This document shows positions 1-6,653 of a DNA stretch of 6,770 nt, piece by piece. The first letter of the stretch is position 1. Each line of letters opens with the position of its first letter. Made by a program: the position numbers and the translations under genes. The stretch is taken from the NCBI GenBank assembly GCA_018224415.1, contig JAGTUZ010000224.1:1-6770 (forward strand). Direction: 5' to 3'. The notes below the pieces were generated by a model that worked only from the letters and a program-made list of their open reading frames with translations, was not told the origin of the DNA and searched no databases. The stretch is from Bacteroidota bacterium (GTDB taxonomy: Bacteria > Bacteroidota > Ignavibacteria > SZUA-365).

Positions 1-2169
1 CTCATCAGCACCGCCATTCCACTGTCGATGCTCATGGGCTTCATCGTGCTCTCTATCATGGGCATCACGCTGAACTTCGTTGTGCTGTTTGCCCTGGTAC
101 TGGTACTCGGCATCGTGGTCGACGATGCGGTGGTGGTGATCGAGAACATCTACCGGCATCAGCAGGAATATGGCGAGAACCTTATCGTCGCCGCGAAAAA
201 GGCGACGAGCGAGGTGGCCGTTCCCGTGACCACCGCCACGCTCACAACCATTTCCGCCTTCCTTCCCCTGCTGTTCTGGCCGGGCGTCGTCGGCGACTTC
301 ATGAGCTTTCTGCCCATCACGCTGATCGCGACGATGCTCTCATCGCTTGTTGTCGCGTTTGTCATCAGCCCGGTGCAGGGATCGGTATTTATCAACTACC
401 GCAAGGAAATCGCGAAGGCGAAGCACAACCTCGAGCATCCGTCGTTCTGGCGGAAATACAATCCATTCACGATGATCTATCACTGGGTGGATGAGAAGTT
501 CTTTCCCCGGACCCAGAAGCAATACGTCCACGCTCTGGAATGGTCGCTGAAGAACAAGAAAAAGACCATCCTGGGTTCTGTTGCGCTTCTGATTGTTGTC
601 CTCATCGTTTTCAGCATTTTCAATGCCGGCGTGGAGTTTTTTCCCAACACGCAGCCGTCCCAGCTGACTGTTCAGATCAGTACGCCGCCGGGAACGCCGC
701 TGGAGGTGACCAATGAGATCACCCGGCTGGTCGAGAGCCGGATGAAAGGAATGGACGGATACGGAGATATAGAATTCCGCGTGACCAACGTGGGTTCTTC
801 CAACAACCCGTTTGATTTTGGAGGTTCGTCGATTTCGGACAAGGCGAACTACGCGCTGAGCCTGTATCCGAAGGACGAACGCAAGCAGAGTTCCTTTGAG
901 ACACTCGACGAGATCCGTGCGGCTACGGCGGACATACCGGGGGCCGACATCAAGGTCGAAGTGCAGCAGATGGGACCGCCCGTCGGTGAGGCCGTCAACA
1001 TCGAGATCGCCGGCGAGGACTATACGCAGCTGCGCGCACTGTCAGCAGCGGTGCAGGAGGAGATCCGCGACATCCCGGGTCTTGTCGACCTCGGTGACGA
1101 TTTCAATGCGGGCAAACCCGAGATCCAGGTCATCGTCAACCGTGAGAAAGCCGCGCTGCTCGAGATGACTACCGCACAGATCGGTTCGACGGTGCGCACC
1201 GCGGTCAATGGCACGGAAGCCGCAAAATTCCGCGTCGGTGAGGACGATTACAAGATCACCGTCCGCCTGCGCGAGGATCAACGGCAGACGCCGGAAGACA
1301 TCCAGAACCTCAACATCACCTTCATGAACCGCCGGGGGAAATTGCTTTCGATCCCTCTCACCTCCGTGGCACAGGTCGTGCGCAGCACGGGAGTATCGGA
1401 TATCCGGCGAAAGGATTACAAGCGCGTGATCACCATCACCGCCGACGCCCAGGGACGACTGGCAAATGACGTGCTCGGCGACGTGAAGACGCGGCTGGCA
1501 TCCTTCCAGATGCCGAACGGATACAGCGTGAATTTCGCCGGAGAGCAGAAGGAGCAGGAAGAGGCCGCCGCCTTCCTGGGCCGCGCACTGCTGGTGACCG
1601 TGTTTCTGATCTTCCTCCTGATGGTCAGCGAATTCAACAGCATCAAGGTCCCGTTTGTGATCATGATTTCCGTGGTGCTGTCACTCATCGGCGTGCTGCT
1701 CGGTCTGCTGATCACACGGGAACCCTTCGGCGTCATCATGACCGGTGTCGGTGTGATCGCACTTGCGGGCATTGTTGTGAAAAACGCGATTGTACTGCTC
1801 GATTTCGCGAAGCAGAAAGTGCAGGAAGGCATGCCGCTCGAGGAAGCGCTGCTGGAAGCCGGCCGCACACGCCTGCGTCCTGTGGTGCTGACGGCCGTCT
1901 CGACCATCCTTGGCGTCGTCCCGCTTGCAACCGGCGTCGACATCGACTGGCGGAACTTCACCCTGGTTGTCGGCGCGGAGAGTTCGGATTTCTGGCGCGG
2001 TCTCGGTATCGCGATCATTTCCGGTCTCTCGGTTTCGACCTTCCTCACGCTTGTTGTCATTCCCACGCTTTACGCGTGGTTGGATGAAAGCCACACGGCG
2101 CTCAAGGATCGTCTGCGCAAGACCGTCAGCCGCAGTGCAGAAAGGCCGGAAGCCGTCACGGAATCCTGA
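1..2169 (+). CDS. RND efflux transporter permease subunit, HAE (AcrB-like) class, 5'-truncated by the window edge
   Basis: This is the inner-membrane, proton-driven pump of a tripartite drug/hydrophobe exporter. The frame is open from base 1, giving 722 residues; by alignment to AcrB from memory, about 365 N-terminal residues lie upstream. Visible segments (window residue numbers) are TM3 2-22, TM4 28-47, TM5 about 75-94, TM6 about 100-124, a cytoplasmic loop 125-186, TM7 187-208, the second periplasmic porter domain about 209-520, TM8 526-546, TM9 550-572, TM10 577-601, TM11 626-646 and TM12 664-693, then a short charged tail. The proton-relay residues are present: the Asp pair D41/D42 in GIVVDDAVVVIEN (AcrB D407/D408) and K594 in GIVVKNAIVLLDF (AcrB K940). 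VDDA rather than a CusA-like DGA argues for HAE over heavy-metal export. The TM6-TM7 loop is longer than I recall for AcrB, and the TM11-TM12 loop carries a hydrophilic stretch ending in FWRGLGIAII, as I recall from Bacteroidota exporters. The adaptor and outer-membrane channel genes are not in view, and the substrate is unknown. Confidence 0.95.
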   Translation, partial: LISTAIPLSMLMGFIVLSIMGITLNFVVLFALVLVLGIVVDDAVVVIENIYRHQQEYGENLIVAAKKATSEVAVPVTTATLTTISAFLPLLFWPGVVGDFMSFLPITLIATMLSSLVVAFVISPVQGSVFINYRKEIAKAKHNLEHPSFWRKYNPFTMIYHWVDEKFFPRTQKQYVHALEWSLKNKKKTILGSVALLIVVLIVFSIFNAGVEFFPNTQPSQLTVQISTPPGTPLEVTNEITRLVESRMKGMDGYGDIEFRVTNVGSSNNPFDFGGSSISDKANYALSLYPKDERKQSSFETLDEIRAATADIPGADIKVEVQQMGPPVGEAVNIEIAGEDYTQLRALSAAVQEEIRDIPGLVDLGDDFNAGKPEIQVIVNREKAALLEMTTAQIGSTVRTAVNGTEAAKFRVGEDDYKITVRLREDQRQTPEDIQNLNITFMNRRGKLLSIPLTSVAQVVRSTGVSDIRRKDYKRVITITADAQGRLANDVLGDVKTRLASFQMPNGYSVNFAGEQKEQEEAAAFLGRALLVTVFLIFLLMVSEFNSIKVPFVIMISVVLSLIGVLLGLLITREPFGVIMTGVGVIALAGIVVKNAIVLLDFAKQKVQEGMPLEEALLEAGRTRLRPVVLTAVSTILGVVPLATGVDIDWRNFTLVVGAESSDFWRGLGIAIISGLSVSTFLTLVVIPTLYAWLDESHTALKDRLRKTVSRSAERPEAVTES

Positions 2170-2187
2170 GTCACGCAACGCAACAGG

Positions 2188-2220
2188 GCCGGCGGAGAAA
2201 TCCGTCGGCTTTGTCGTTTG
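2188..2220 (+). terminator. Probable Rho-independent terminator after the RND gene
   Basis: An 8-bp stem, GCCGGCGG (2188-2195) with CCGTCGGC (2202-2209), pairs completely with one G-U wobble around a 6-nt loop, AGAAAT. A T-rich but interrupted tract (TTTGTCGTTT, 2210-2219) follows. It starts 18 bases after the RND stop codon, so it most likely ends the exporter operon and separates it from the lon-like gene. The broken T tract may make it leaky. Confidence 0.6.
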
Positions 2221-2240
2221 TAGCGAACTCTCTAACTTGT
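2210..2240 (+). promoter_or_regulatory. Tentative Bacteroidota-type promoter for the lon-like gene
   Basis: TTTG (2210-2213) is followed after 19 bases by TAACTTGT (2233-2240). This resembles the known Bacteroidota layout of a -33 TTTG and a -7 TAnnTTTG about 19 bases apart, but the -7 box matches only partly. Transcription would start around 2245, giving a leader of about 20-25 nt before the ATG at 2269 and leaving the GTG at 2239 outside the transcript. The -33 box overlaps the T tract of the preceding terminator. The assignment depends on the organism being FCB-like. Confidence 0.3.
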
Positions 2241-2268
2241 GTCAACTCCTCACAGCACCTCGGATACA

Positions 2269-4686
2269 ATGGCCACACCAATTCCCCGTCCCGCCACCGC
2301 ACATGCCCCGCTCCCCGTCGAAGAACTTCGCTGGTACTGTCCACCGGACATGATCCCCGCTGAAACCACCGAAGGGGTGCATCCGATCGAAGGCATCATC
2401 GGGCAGGACCGGGCGCTCAAAGCGCTCAAACTCGGTGTGGAGCTGTATGGACCGGGCTACAATGTGTTTGTCAGCGGCCTTTCGGGCACGGGCAAGGCCA
2501 CAACGATCAAGACCATTCTCGAGAAGCTGCAGCCGCGCAAGGTTCTCACCCGCGATTACTGTTACGTGAACAATTTCGACGACCCCGATCGCCCGCGCCT
2601 GCTCGTGTTCGAGCGGGGGATGGGACGCCGTTTCCAGGACGACATGGACGAAGCCATGCAGCTGGTTCTCGAGAAAGTCCCCGGTCAGTTCGAGGAGCCC
2701 GAGTACCTGAAAAACAAGCAGATGCTTGTCGACGAATACAACCGCCTGGAAGAGGAGCTTTTCGGTTCCTTCGAAGAACAGATCGGACCCGATGGTTTTG
2801 TGCTCGGACGCGTACAGGAAGGACAGGCGATGCATCCGGAAATTCTCGTCCGTCTCGGCGACAAGGCGGTGCTCGTGTCGGACCTCGCGGGCGCGGTCAC
2901 GGAGAAGCTGCTCACGGAAGAGGAAGCCCAGCGCTATGTGGAAAAATACCGCGAACACAAGCTGGCACTGCAGGATGTGTTTCGTCGCGGTCTGCGCCTG
3001 TCACGAGAGTACCAGAAAAAAATCGAGGAGCATGAACGCCAGGTGGGCAGCTTTTTCCTGCTGGCGATTTTCAAGGATCTGCTCGATACATACACTGGCG
3101 AGCAGGTGCAGGCCTACCTGAACGCCGTGATGGAGAACATCCTCGAAAATCTCGATCAATTCAAAAGCACACAGGAAGAGGGCGGGGAAATCCCGGCCGA
3201 ATATGAAGTCAATCTCCTCATGGACAATAGCGGAACGTCCTACTGTCCGGTTGTTGTCGAGACCGTGCCCACATTCCGGAATATCTTTGGCACTATCGAG
3301 CGGAAGCAGAACGCCAGCGGCTTCTTCTATACGGACTTCACTCTCATCAAGGCGGGATCGCTGCTGCAGGCCGATGGCGGTTTTCTCGTCCTGAACGCGG
3401 CGGACGCCCTGACCGAGCCCGGCGTCTGGAAAAACCTCCAGCGCGTGCTGTTGTACCGCCAGCTCGAAATCCAGAGTCTCGAGATGTTCGCCCAGCAGTC
3501 ACCAACCGCGTTGAAGCCCGAAAGCATCGATGTGAATGTCAAGGTAATCCTGATCGGCAACAACGAGATCTATGCTGCCTTAATCAATTATGAGCGGGAC
3601 TTCAAGAAGATATTCAAGGTGAAGGCCGACTTCGACCACGAGATGCCGAACACTCCGATGGCGGTCGGGCAGTATGCGGCGCTGGTCCGCCGGTTGATTT
3701 CGGAAGAGGCACTCAAGCATTTCGACAAGGGAGCCATCGCGGGCATCGTCGAGTACGGGGCCCGGCTGGTGGACAGCAAGAAGAAACTGACAACGCAGTT
3801 CAGTGAGATCGCCGACATCGTGCGAGAGGCCAACTACTGGTGCCAGCAGAACAGCAACAAGTATGTGACGGGAGTCCATGTCGACAAAGCCATCGAGGAG
3901 ACGTACAACCGGCATGCGCTGCACGAGGACAAACTGCAGGAATTGATCGACGACGAGGTTATCCTGATCGCTGTGGACGGGACGCGGATCGGGCAGATCA
4001 ACGGTCTTGCGGTGTACGGCGGCGAACGGTTTGCCTTCGGAAAACCCACACGCATCACCGCGACGGTTTCGGCAGGGAAGGCGGGCATTATCAACATCGA
4101 ACGCGAGGCCAGGATGAGTGGCAGCACCCACGACAAGGGCATGCTCATTCTCTCGGGTTTCATCCGCGAGCAGTTCGCCCAGGAGCGGCCGCTCTCGCTG
4201 ACTGCGAGCATCTCCTTCGAGCAGTCCTACACGGGGATCGACGGCGACAGTGCCTCCTCCACGGAAGTGTACGCGCTGCTCTCGGCCATCACGGAACTCC
4301 CCCTCAGCCAATCCATCGCCGTGACGGGGTCTATCAACCAGAAGGGCGACATCCAGCCGATTGGCGGAGTGAACCAAAAAATCGAGGGCTTTTTCGAAGT
4401 CTGTGAGCGGCGCGGGCTCACCGGCAAACAGGGAGTGATCATCCCCCGGCAGAACGTCGACCACCTCATGCTGCACTCAAACGTCGTCGACGCGGTGCGC
4501 GAAGGCAAGTTCCAGATCTGGGCCGTCGAAACGGTCATGCAGGGCATCGAACTGCTGACGGGCGTTGCAGCCGGCGAGCGGGGCAAGAATGGCCAGTATC
4601 CTGCCGACACGGTTTTCGGCATCGTCGAGCGGCGTCTGGAACGGCTGTACGAAAGGGCGAAGGATGAGAAGGAGAAAGATGGGTAG
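2269..4686 (+). CDS. Lon-family ATP-dependent protease, AAA_32 / LonB-like type
   Basis: This is a predicted cytoplasmic serine protease with an N-terminal AAA module and a C-terminal Lon proteolytic domain, 805 residues from the ATG at 2269, within the usual size for this group. The AAA module runs to about residue 550: Walker A GLSGTGKA (70-77), a long charged, probably coiled-coil insert about 125-300, a Walker B-like strand GGFLVLNA (370-377) and a sensor-1-like LIGNN (428-432). The protease domain (about 555-770) has the catalytic dyad: Ser661 in GIDGDSASST and Lys704 in PIGGVNQK, 43 residues apart as in E. coli Lon (S679/K722). The LonA N-terminal substrate domain is absent, so this is not classical Lon; the relatives are the YcbZ-like/AAA_32 group. 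An in-frame GTG at 2239 would add 10 residues, but the ATG is preferred because the tentative promoter overlaps the GTG. Neither start has a good Shine-Dalgarno sequence. The C-terminus is Lys/Glu-rich, and its last two codons and stop lie in the GATGGGTA repeat. Substrates are unknown. Confidence 0.93.
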   Translation: MATPIPRPATAHAPLPVEELRWYCPPDMIPAETTEGVHPIEGIIGQDRALKALKLGVELYGPGYNVFVSGLSGTGKATTIKTILEKLQPRKVLTRDYCYVNNFDDPDRPRLLVFERGMGRRFQDDMDEAMQLVLEKVPGQFEEPEYLKNKQMLVDEYNRLEEELFGSFEEQIGPDGFVLGRVQEGQAMHPEILVRLGDKAVLVSDLAGAVTEKLLTEEEAQRYVEKYREHKLALQDVFRRGLRLSREYQKKIEEHERQVGSFFLLAIFKDLLDTYTGEQVQAYLNAVMENILENLDQFKSTQEEGGEIPAEYEVNLLMDNSGTSYCPVVVETVPTFRNIFGTIERKQNASGFFYTDFTLIKAGSLLQADGGFLVLNAADALTEPGVWKNLQRVLLYRQLEIQSLEMFAQQSPTALKPESIDVNVKVILIGNNEIYAALINYERDFKKIFKVKADFDHEMPNTPMAVGQYAALVRRLISEEALKHFDKGAIAGIVEYGARLVDSKKKLTTQFSEIADIVREANYWCQQNSNKYVTGVHVDKAIEETYNRHALHEDKLQELIDDEVILIAVDGTRIGQINGLAVYGGERFAFGKPTRITATVSAGKAGIINIEREARMSGSTHDKGMLILSGFIREQFAQERPLSLTASISFEQSYTGIDGDSASSTEVYALLSAITELPLSQSIAVTGSINQKGDIQPIGGVNQKIEGFFEVCERRGLTGKQGVIIPRQNVDHLMLHSNVVDAVREGKFQIWAVETVMQGIELLTGVAAGERGKNGQYPADTVFGIVERRLERLYERAKDEKEKDG

Positions 4687-4716
4687 ATGGGTAGATGGGT
4701 AGATGGGTAGATGGGG
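4678..4716. repeat. 8-bp tandem repeat GATGGGTA, about 4.9 copies, G-quadruplex-type pattern
   Basis: Four perfect GATGGGTA units (4678-4685, 4686-4693, 4694-4701, 4702-4709) are followed by a partial GATGGGG (4710-4716). The array covers the last two codons and the TAG stop of the lon-like gene and nearly all of the gap to the convergent glycosyltransferase gene, whose stop codon is at 4721-4723. On the plus strand it has five G runs of three or four, each separated by TAGAT, which fits the G3+N1-7 quadruplex rule. No spacers or dyad symmetry are present, so it is neither a CRISPR array nor a hairpin terminator. Copy number may vary by slippage. Confidence 0.95.
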
Positions 4717-4720
4717 ATGG

Positions 4721-5779
4721 TCAGATTGACGGCCTGGCTTCCGGGAGGAGCTGGTGGATGGCATCGATGACCTCGCGGGGACCAAGGCCGCCTTCAAGCG
4801 TGCAGATATGGGGATCACCGGGACAGCGGTTCTGGCAGTAGTCTTCTGGCGGCAGCAGGGTGATTGCACGGTTTCCCTGTGGTCCCCACAATGTGGGAGA
4901 GCATGCGGGGAGTGGACAGAACAGGCTGACCGTTGGTGTTCCCAGCGCCGCTGCGAGATGCATCGGTCCGGTGCTTGCCGACACAACCACATCTGCTTCC
5001 GCGATCATTCCCATCAACAGACGCAAATCTCCGGCATCGGGGAGAAGCACACGTTCCCCGCGCAATGCTTCGAAGATCGTGCGGGCCTCGGTGTTCGCTG
5101 GCGAGTGCGTTATGAGGAATTGTGCATCCGGAATATCGGCAATAGCCCGGGTAATGAAATCACGGTACATGGGCAGGGTCCAGTTCGGGGCCGATCGTCC
5201 GCTTTCGGGATGGACGGAGATCAGGGGGCGTCCTGCCCGTCTCCCGGCGGCATGCAGCCGCGTGCGGGCAAGGGCACGTTCCTCCTCGAGAAGGAAGGCC
5301 TCTGTCCGCAGGTCGTTACTCTTCACGCCGATGGCGCGGGCGAGGTCCAGGCAGTAATCGGCTTCATGGCGCAGGGGAATGTACTTTTTCCGGCTGACGC
5401 TACGGGTGAAGGTCATCACCTGGTAGAGTTTTGTGCCGACGCCGATGCGTCTCGGAATGCCGGCCAGAAAGGTCATCCAGGCATGGCGCTCGGTCGGCAG
5501 CAGCATCAGGGCCGTGTCGAAGCGATGGCGCCGCAGCAGGCGCAGTCGGTCGAGAAATCCCCTGCGGCCGGCATGGGTCTGCTCCCAGTCATCGAGAAGC
5601 ACGGTGTCGAGCCGGGGATTATGGCGGAGCACGGCTTCGGTGGCCGGACGCACCAGCGCGGCGAGATAGGCGTCAGGATACGTTTCGCGCAGCGCCCGTA
5701 TGGCGGGTGTGGCAAGCGTGACATCCCCGATGCGGTCGGGCCGGATGACGAGAATGCGGCGCGGCGCAGCGGGCGTCAT
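4721..5779 (-). CDS. Glycosyltransferase family 9 protein (ADP-heptose:LPS heptosyltransferase-like)
   Basis: This enzyme probably transfers heptose or a related sugar from a nucleotide donor onto the LPS inner core at the cytoplasmic face of the inner membrane. It has 352 residues, the usual size for GT9. The N-terminal motif RILVIRPDRIGDVTLATPAI (residues 8-27) is the family signature; D19 of RIGDV corresponds to the catalytic Asp of WaaC (D13). The C-terminal Rossmann half carries HPESGRSAPNW (190-200) and the donor-site signature STGPMHLAAALGTP (269-282). Five cysteines follow: C288 and C293 in FCPLPACSPTLWGP, then C315, C319 and C326. I chose the ATG at 5779 rather than the TTG at 5821: it overlaps the upstream gene's stop as ATGA, has GGAGG nine bases upstream, and removes an Arg-rich extension ahead of the conserved start. 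Translation is probably coupled to the upstream family 2 glycosyltransferase. Donor and acceptor cannot be fixed from sequence, so WaaF-like is only a family-level guess. Confidence 0.92.
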   Translation of the reverse strand: MTPAAPRRILVIRPDRIGDVTLATPAIRALRETYPDAYLAALVRPATEAVLRHNPRLDTVLLDDWEQTHAGRRGFLDRLRLLRRHRFDTALMLLPTERHAWMTFLAGIPRRIGVGTKLYQVMTFTRSVSRKKYIPLRHEADYCLDLARAIGVKSNDLRTEAFLLEEERALARTRLHAAGRRAGRPLISVHPESGRSAPNWTLPMYRDFITRAIADIPDAQFLITHSPANTEARTIFEALRGERVLLPDAGDLRLLMGMIAEADVVVSASTGPMHLAAALGTPTVSLFCPLPACSPTLWGPQGNRAITLLPPEDYCQNRCPGDPHICTLEGGLGPREVIDAIHQLLPEARPSI

Positions 5780-6570
5780 CCGCCGTCGCCTCCGTCGGTG
5801 CCGCGATGCTGGATTTCCCAAAGGTAGACAAGCATCTGCTGCTTGTTGGCGGCATGGATGACGGAAATGATGAAGCCCTCCCAGCCATCGAGGAACGCGC
5901 GTTGCAGGACGTATTTTTTGAAGAATTCCACTGGGGGACGAATGATGAAGTCCAGCACACCGACACGGCGGCGCGGCGCTTTTTCCCGGGCTTCGAACAG
6001 GGCATAGTCGAGATTCTTGCGCAGCATGTGCCGCACACGCGGCAGCGTGTAATGCAGAAGATGCCCTTCAAGCGAGGCTCTTGTCCCTTCGACCTCGAAT
6101 CCCTCATGCACGAGCCGCTCGGTCAGTCGGGCGCGTTCCTTTCGGAACAGACGAAGCTGGCTGTCGGGATACCAGCCACCATGTCGGATCCAGCGTCCGT
6201 GGAAATGGTTGCGGCGGGGGAGGAGGTATCCGTCAGCCGCGTCGGCGGACGAAAGCACACGCCGGATGTCCTCGCGCAGCGCGTCGCTGACTCGTTCGTC
6301 TGCGTCGATGCTCAGCACCCACGGACGTGTGCAAAGCGACAGGGCATGCGCTTTCTGTCTCGCATAACCTTCGAAGGGGTGGAAGGAGACTTTATCGGTG
6401 AACTCGCGTGCGATATCCATCGTCGCGTCTTCTTCCTGCTGCGAGCAGACCACAACGACCTCGCGTGCGAACATGACCGAGGTCAGGCAGTCCCGGATGT
6501 TCTTTTCCTCGAGTCCGGCGATGATGGAAACGGAAAGCTGCGCGAACGCGCTGTCTTCGGGGTCATTCAT
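5776..6570 (-). CDS. Glycosyltransferase family 2 protein, WaaE/KdtX-like (LPS core sugar transferase)
   Basis: This is a GT-A fold enzyme predicted to add a sugar to the LPS core, as WaaE/KdtX relatives add glucose to the first heptose. It has 264 residues from the ATG at 6570. A GTG at 6606 would add 12 residues but lies ahead of the likely promoter and the added stretch looks non-conserved. Visible features are the N-terminal strand LSVSIIAGLEEKNI (12-25), the metal-binding DxD-type motif SIDADE (87-92), the WaaE-typical NHFHGRWIRHGGWYPDSQLR (121-140) followed by LFR, HEGFEV with HYTL (155-176), and a basic, aromatic C-terminal part (about 205-255) that could touch the membrane. The usual K-N-E-E near the N-terminus reads G-L-E-E (19-22), and the usual VVVDSGSTDGT reads VVVCSQQEEDA (39-49), so the nucleotide-binding half is divergent. 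The Gly/Asp-rich C-terminus overlaps the ribosome binding site and start of the GT9 gene (ATGA). The family call is firm; donor, acceptor and even activity are uncertain. Confidence 0.9.
   Translation of the reverse strand: MNDPEDSAFAQLSVSIIAGLEEKNIRDCLTSVMFAREVVVVCSQQEEDATMDIAREFTDKVSFHPFEGYARQKAHALSLCTRPWVLSIDADERVSDALREDIRRVLSSADAADGYLLPRRNHFHGRWIRHGGWYPDSQLRLFRKERARLTERLVHEGFEVEGTRASLEGHLLHYTLPRVRHMLRKNLDYALFEAREKAPRRRVGVLDFIIRPPVEFFKKYVLQRAFLDGWEGFIISVIHAANKQQMLVYLWEIQHRGTDGGDGG
5789..5793 (-). promoter_or_regulatory. Ribosome binding site (GGAGG) for the GT9 gene
   Basis: GGAGG on the minus strand ends nine bases before the ATG at 5779 and lies inside the last codons of the upstream family 2 glycosyltransferase gene, in the part encoding its Gly/Asp-rich tail. 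Together with the ATGA overlap it decides the GT9 start and suggests coupled translation. It is the only good Shine-Dalgarno match at a gene start in this window. Confidence 0.65.
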
Positions 6571-6574
6571 CCAA

Positions 6575-6582
6575 CAAATGTA
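6575..6582 (-). promoter_or_regulatory. Possible Bacteroidota-type -7 box TACATTTG before the GT2 gene
   Basis: Reading the minus strand, TACATTTG is an exact match to TAnnTTTG and lies only four bases before the ATG at 6570. No clear TTTG/TTG -33 box is found about 19-21 bases further upstream. If functional, transcription would begin at or next to the start codon, giving a leaderless message. The 83-bp gap to the upstream gene (6571-6653) shows no other convincing element. Confidence 0.35.
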
Positions 6583-6653
6583 CGAAAATTGCCGGGCAGT
6601 GGCCACGGGGGAGGCAGGACGACAACTGTTGGAGACCTGTGGACGTGTGCTGC

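Noticed and set aside
1416..2066. 216-codon minus-strand open frame opposite the RND exporter
   Set aside because: It is opposite conserved TM8-TM12 coding sequence, and its Ser/Thr/Arg-rich translation is typical of an antisense shadow.
3580..4476. Long open frame on the minus strand (298 codons) antisense to the Lon-like gene
   Set aside because: It lies wholly inside the conserved AAA/protease coding region, its translation shows no recognisable motif, and long antisense frames are expected in GC-rich genes.
2269..4686. Reading this gene as classical LonA
   Set aside because: The LonA N-terminal substrate-binding domain is missing and the active-site Ser sits in GDSAS rather than the LonA-type GPSAG context; the AAA_32/LonB-like group fits better.
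4678..4716. Short direct repeats as a possible CRISPR array or origin iterons
   Set aside because: The units are 8 bp and directly contiguous with no spacers, and there is no AT-rich region, DnaA box cluster or replication gene nearby.
4754..5827. 357-codon plus-strand open frame antisense to the GT9 gene
   Set aside because: The minus strand encodes clear GT9 motifs across the whole span; the plus-strand translation is low in hydrophobic strands and unrecognisable.
6571..6653. Possible terminator between the repeat-protein gene and the GT2 gene
   Set aside because: Only short, imperfect dyads (CAGG/CCTG, CCAC/GTGG) are seen, with no T tract, so this is not strong enough to annotate.
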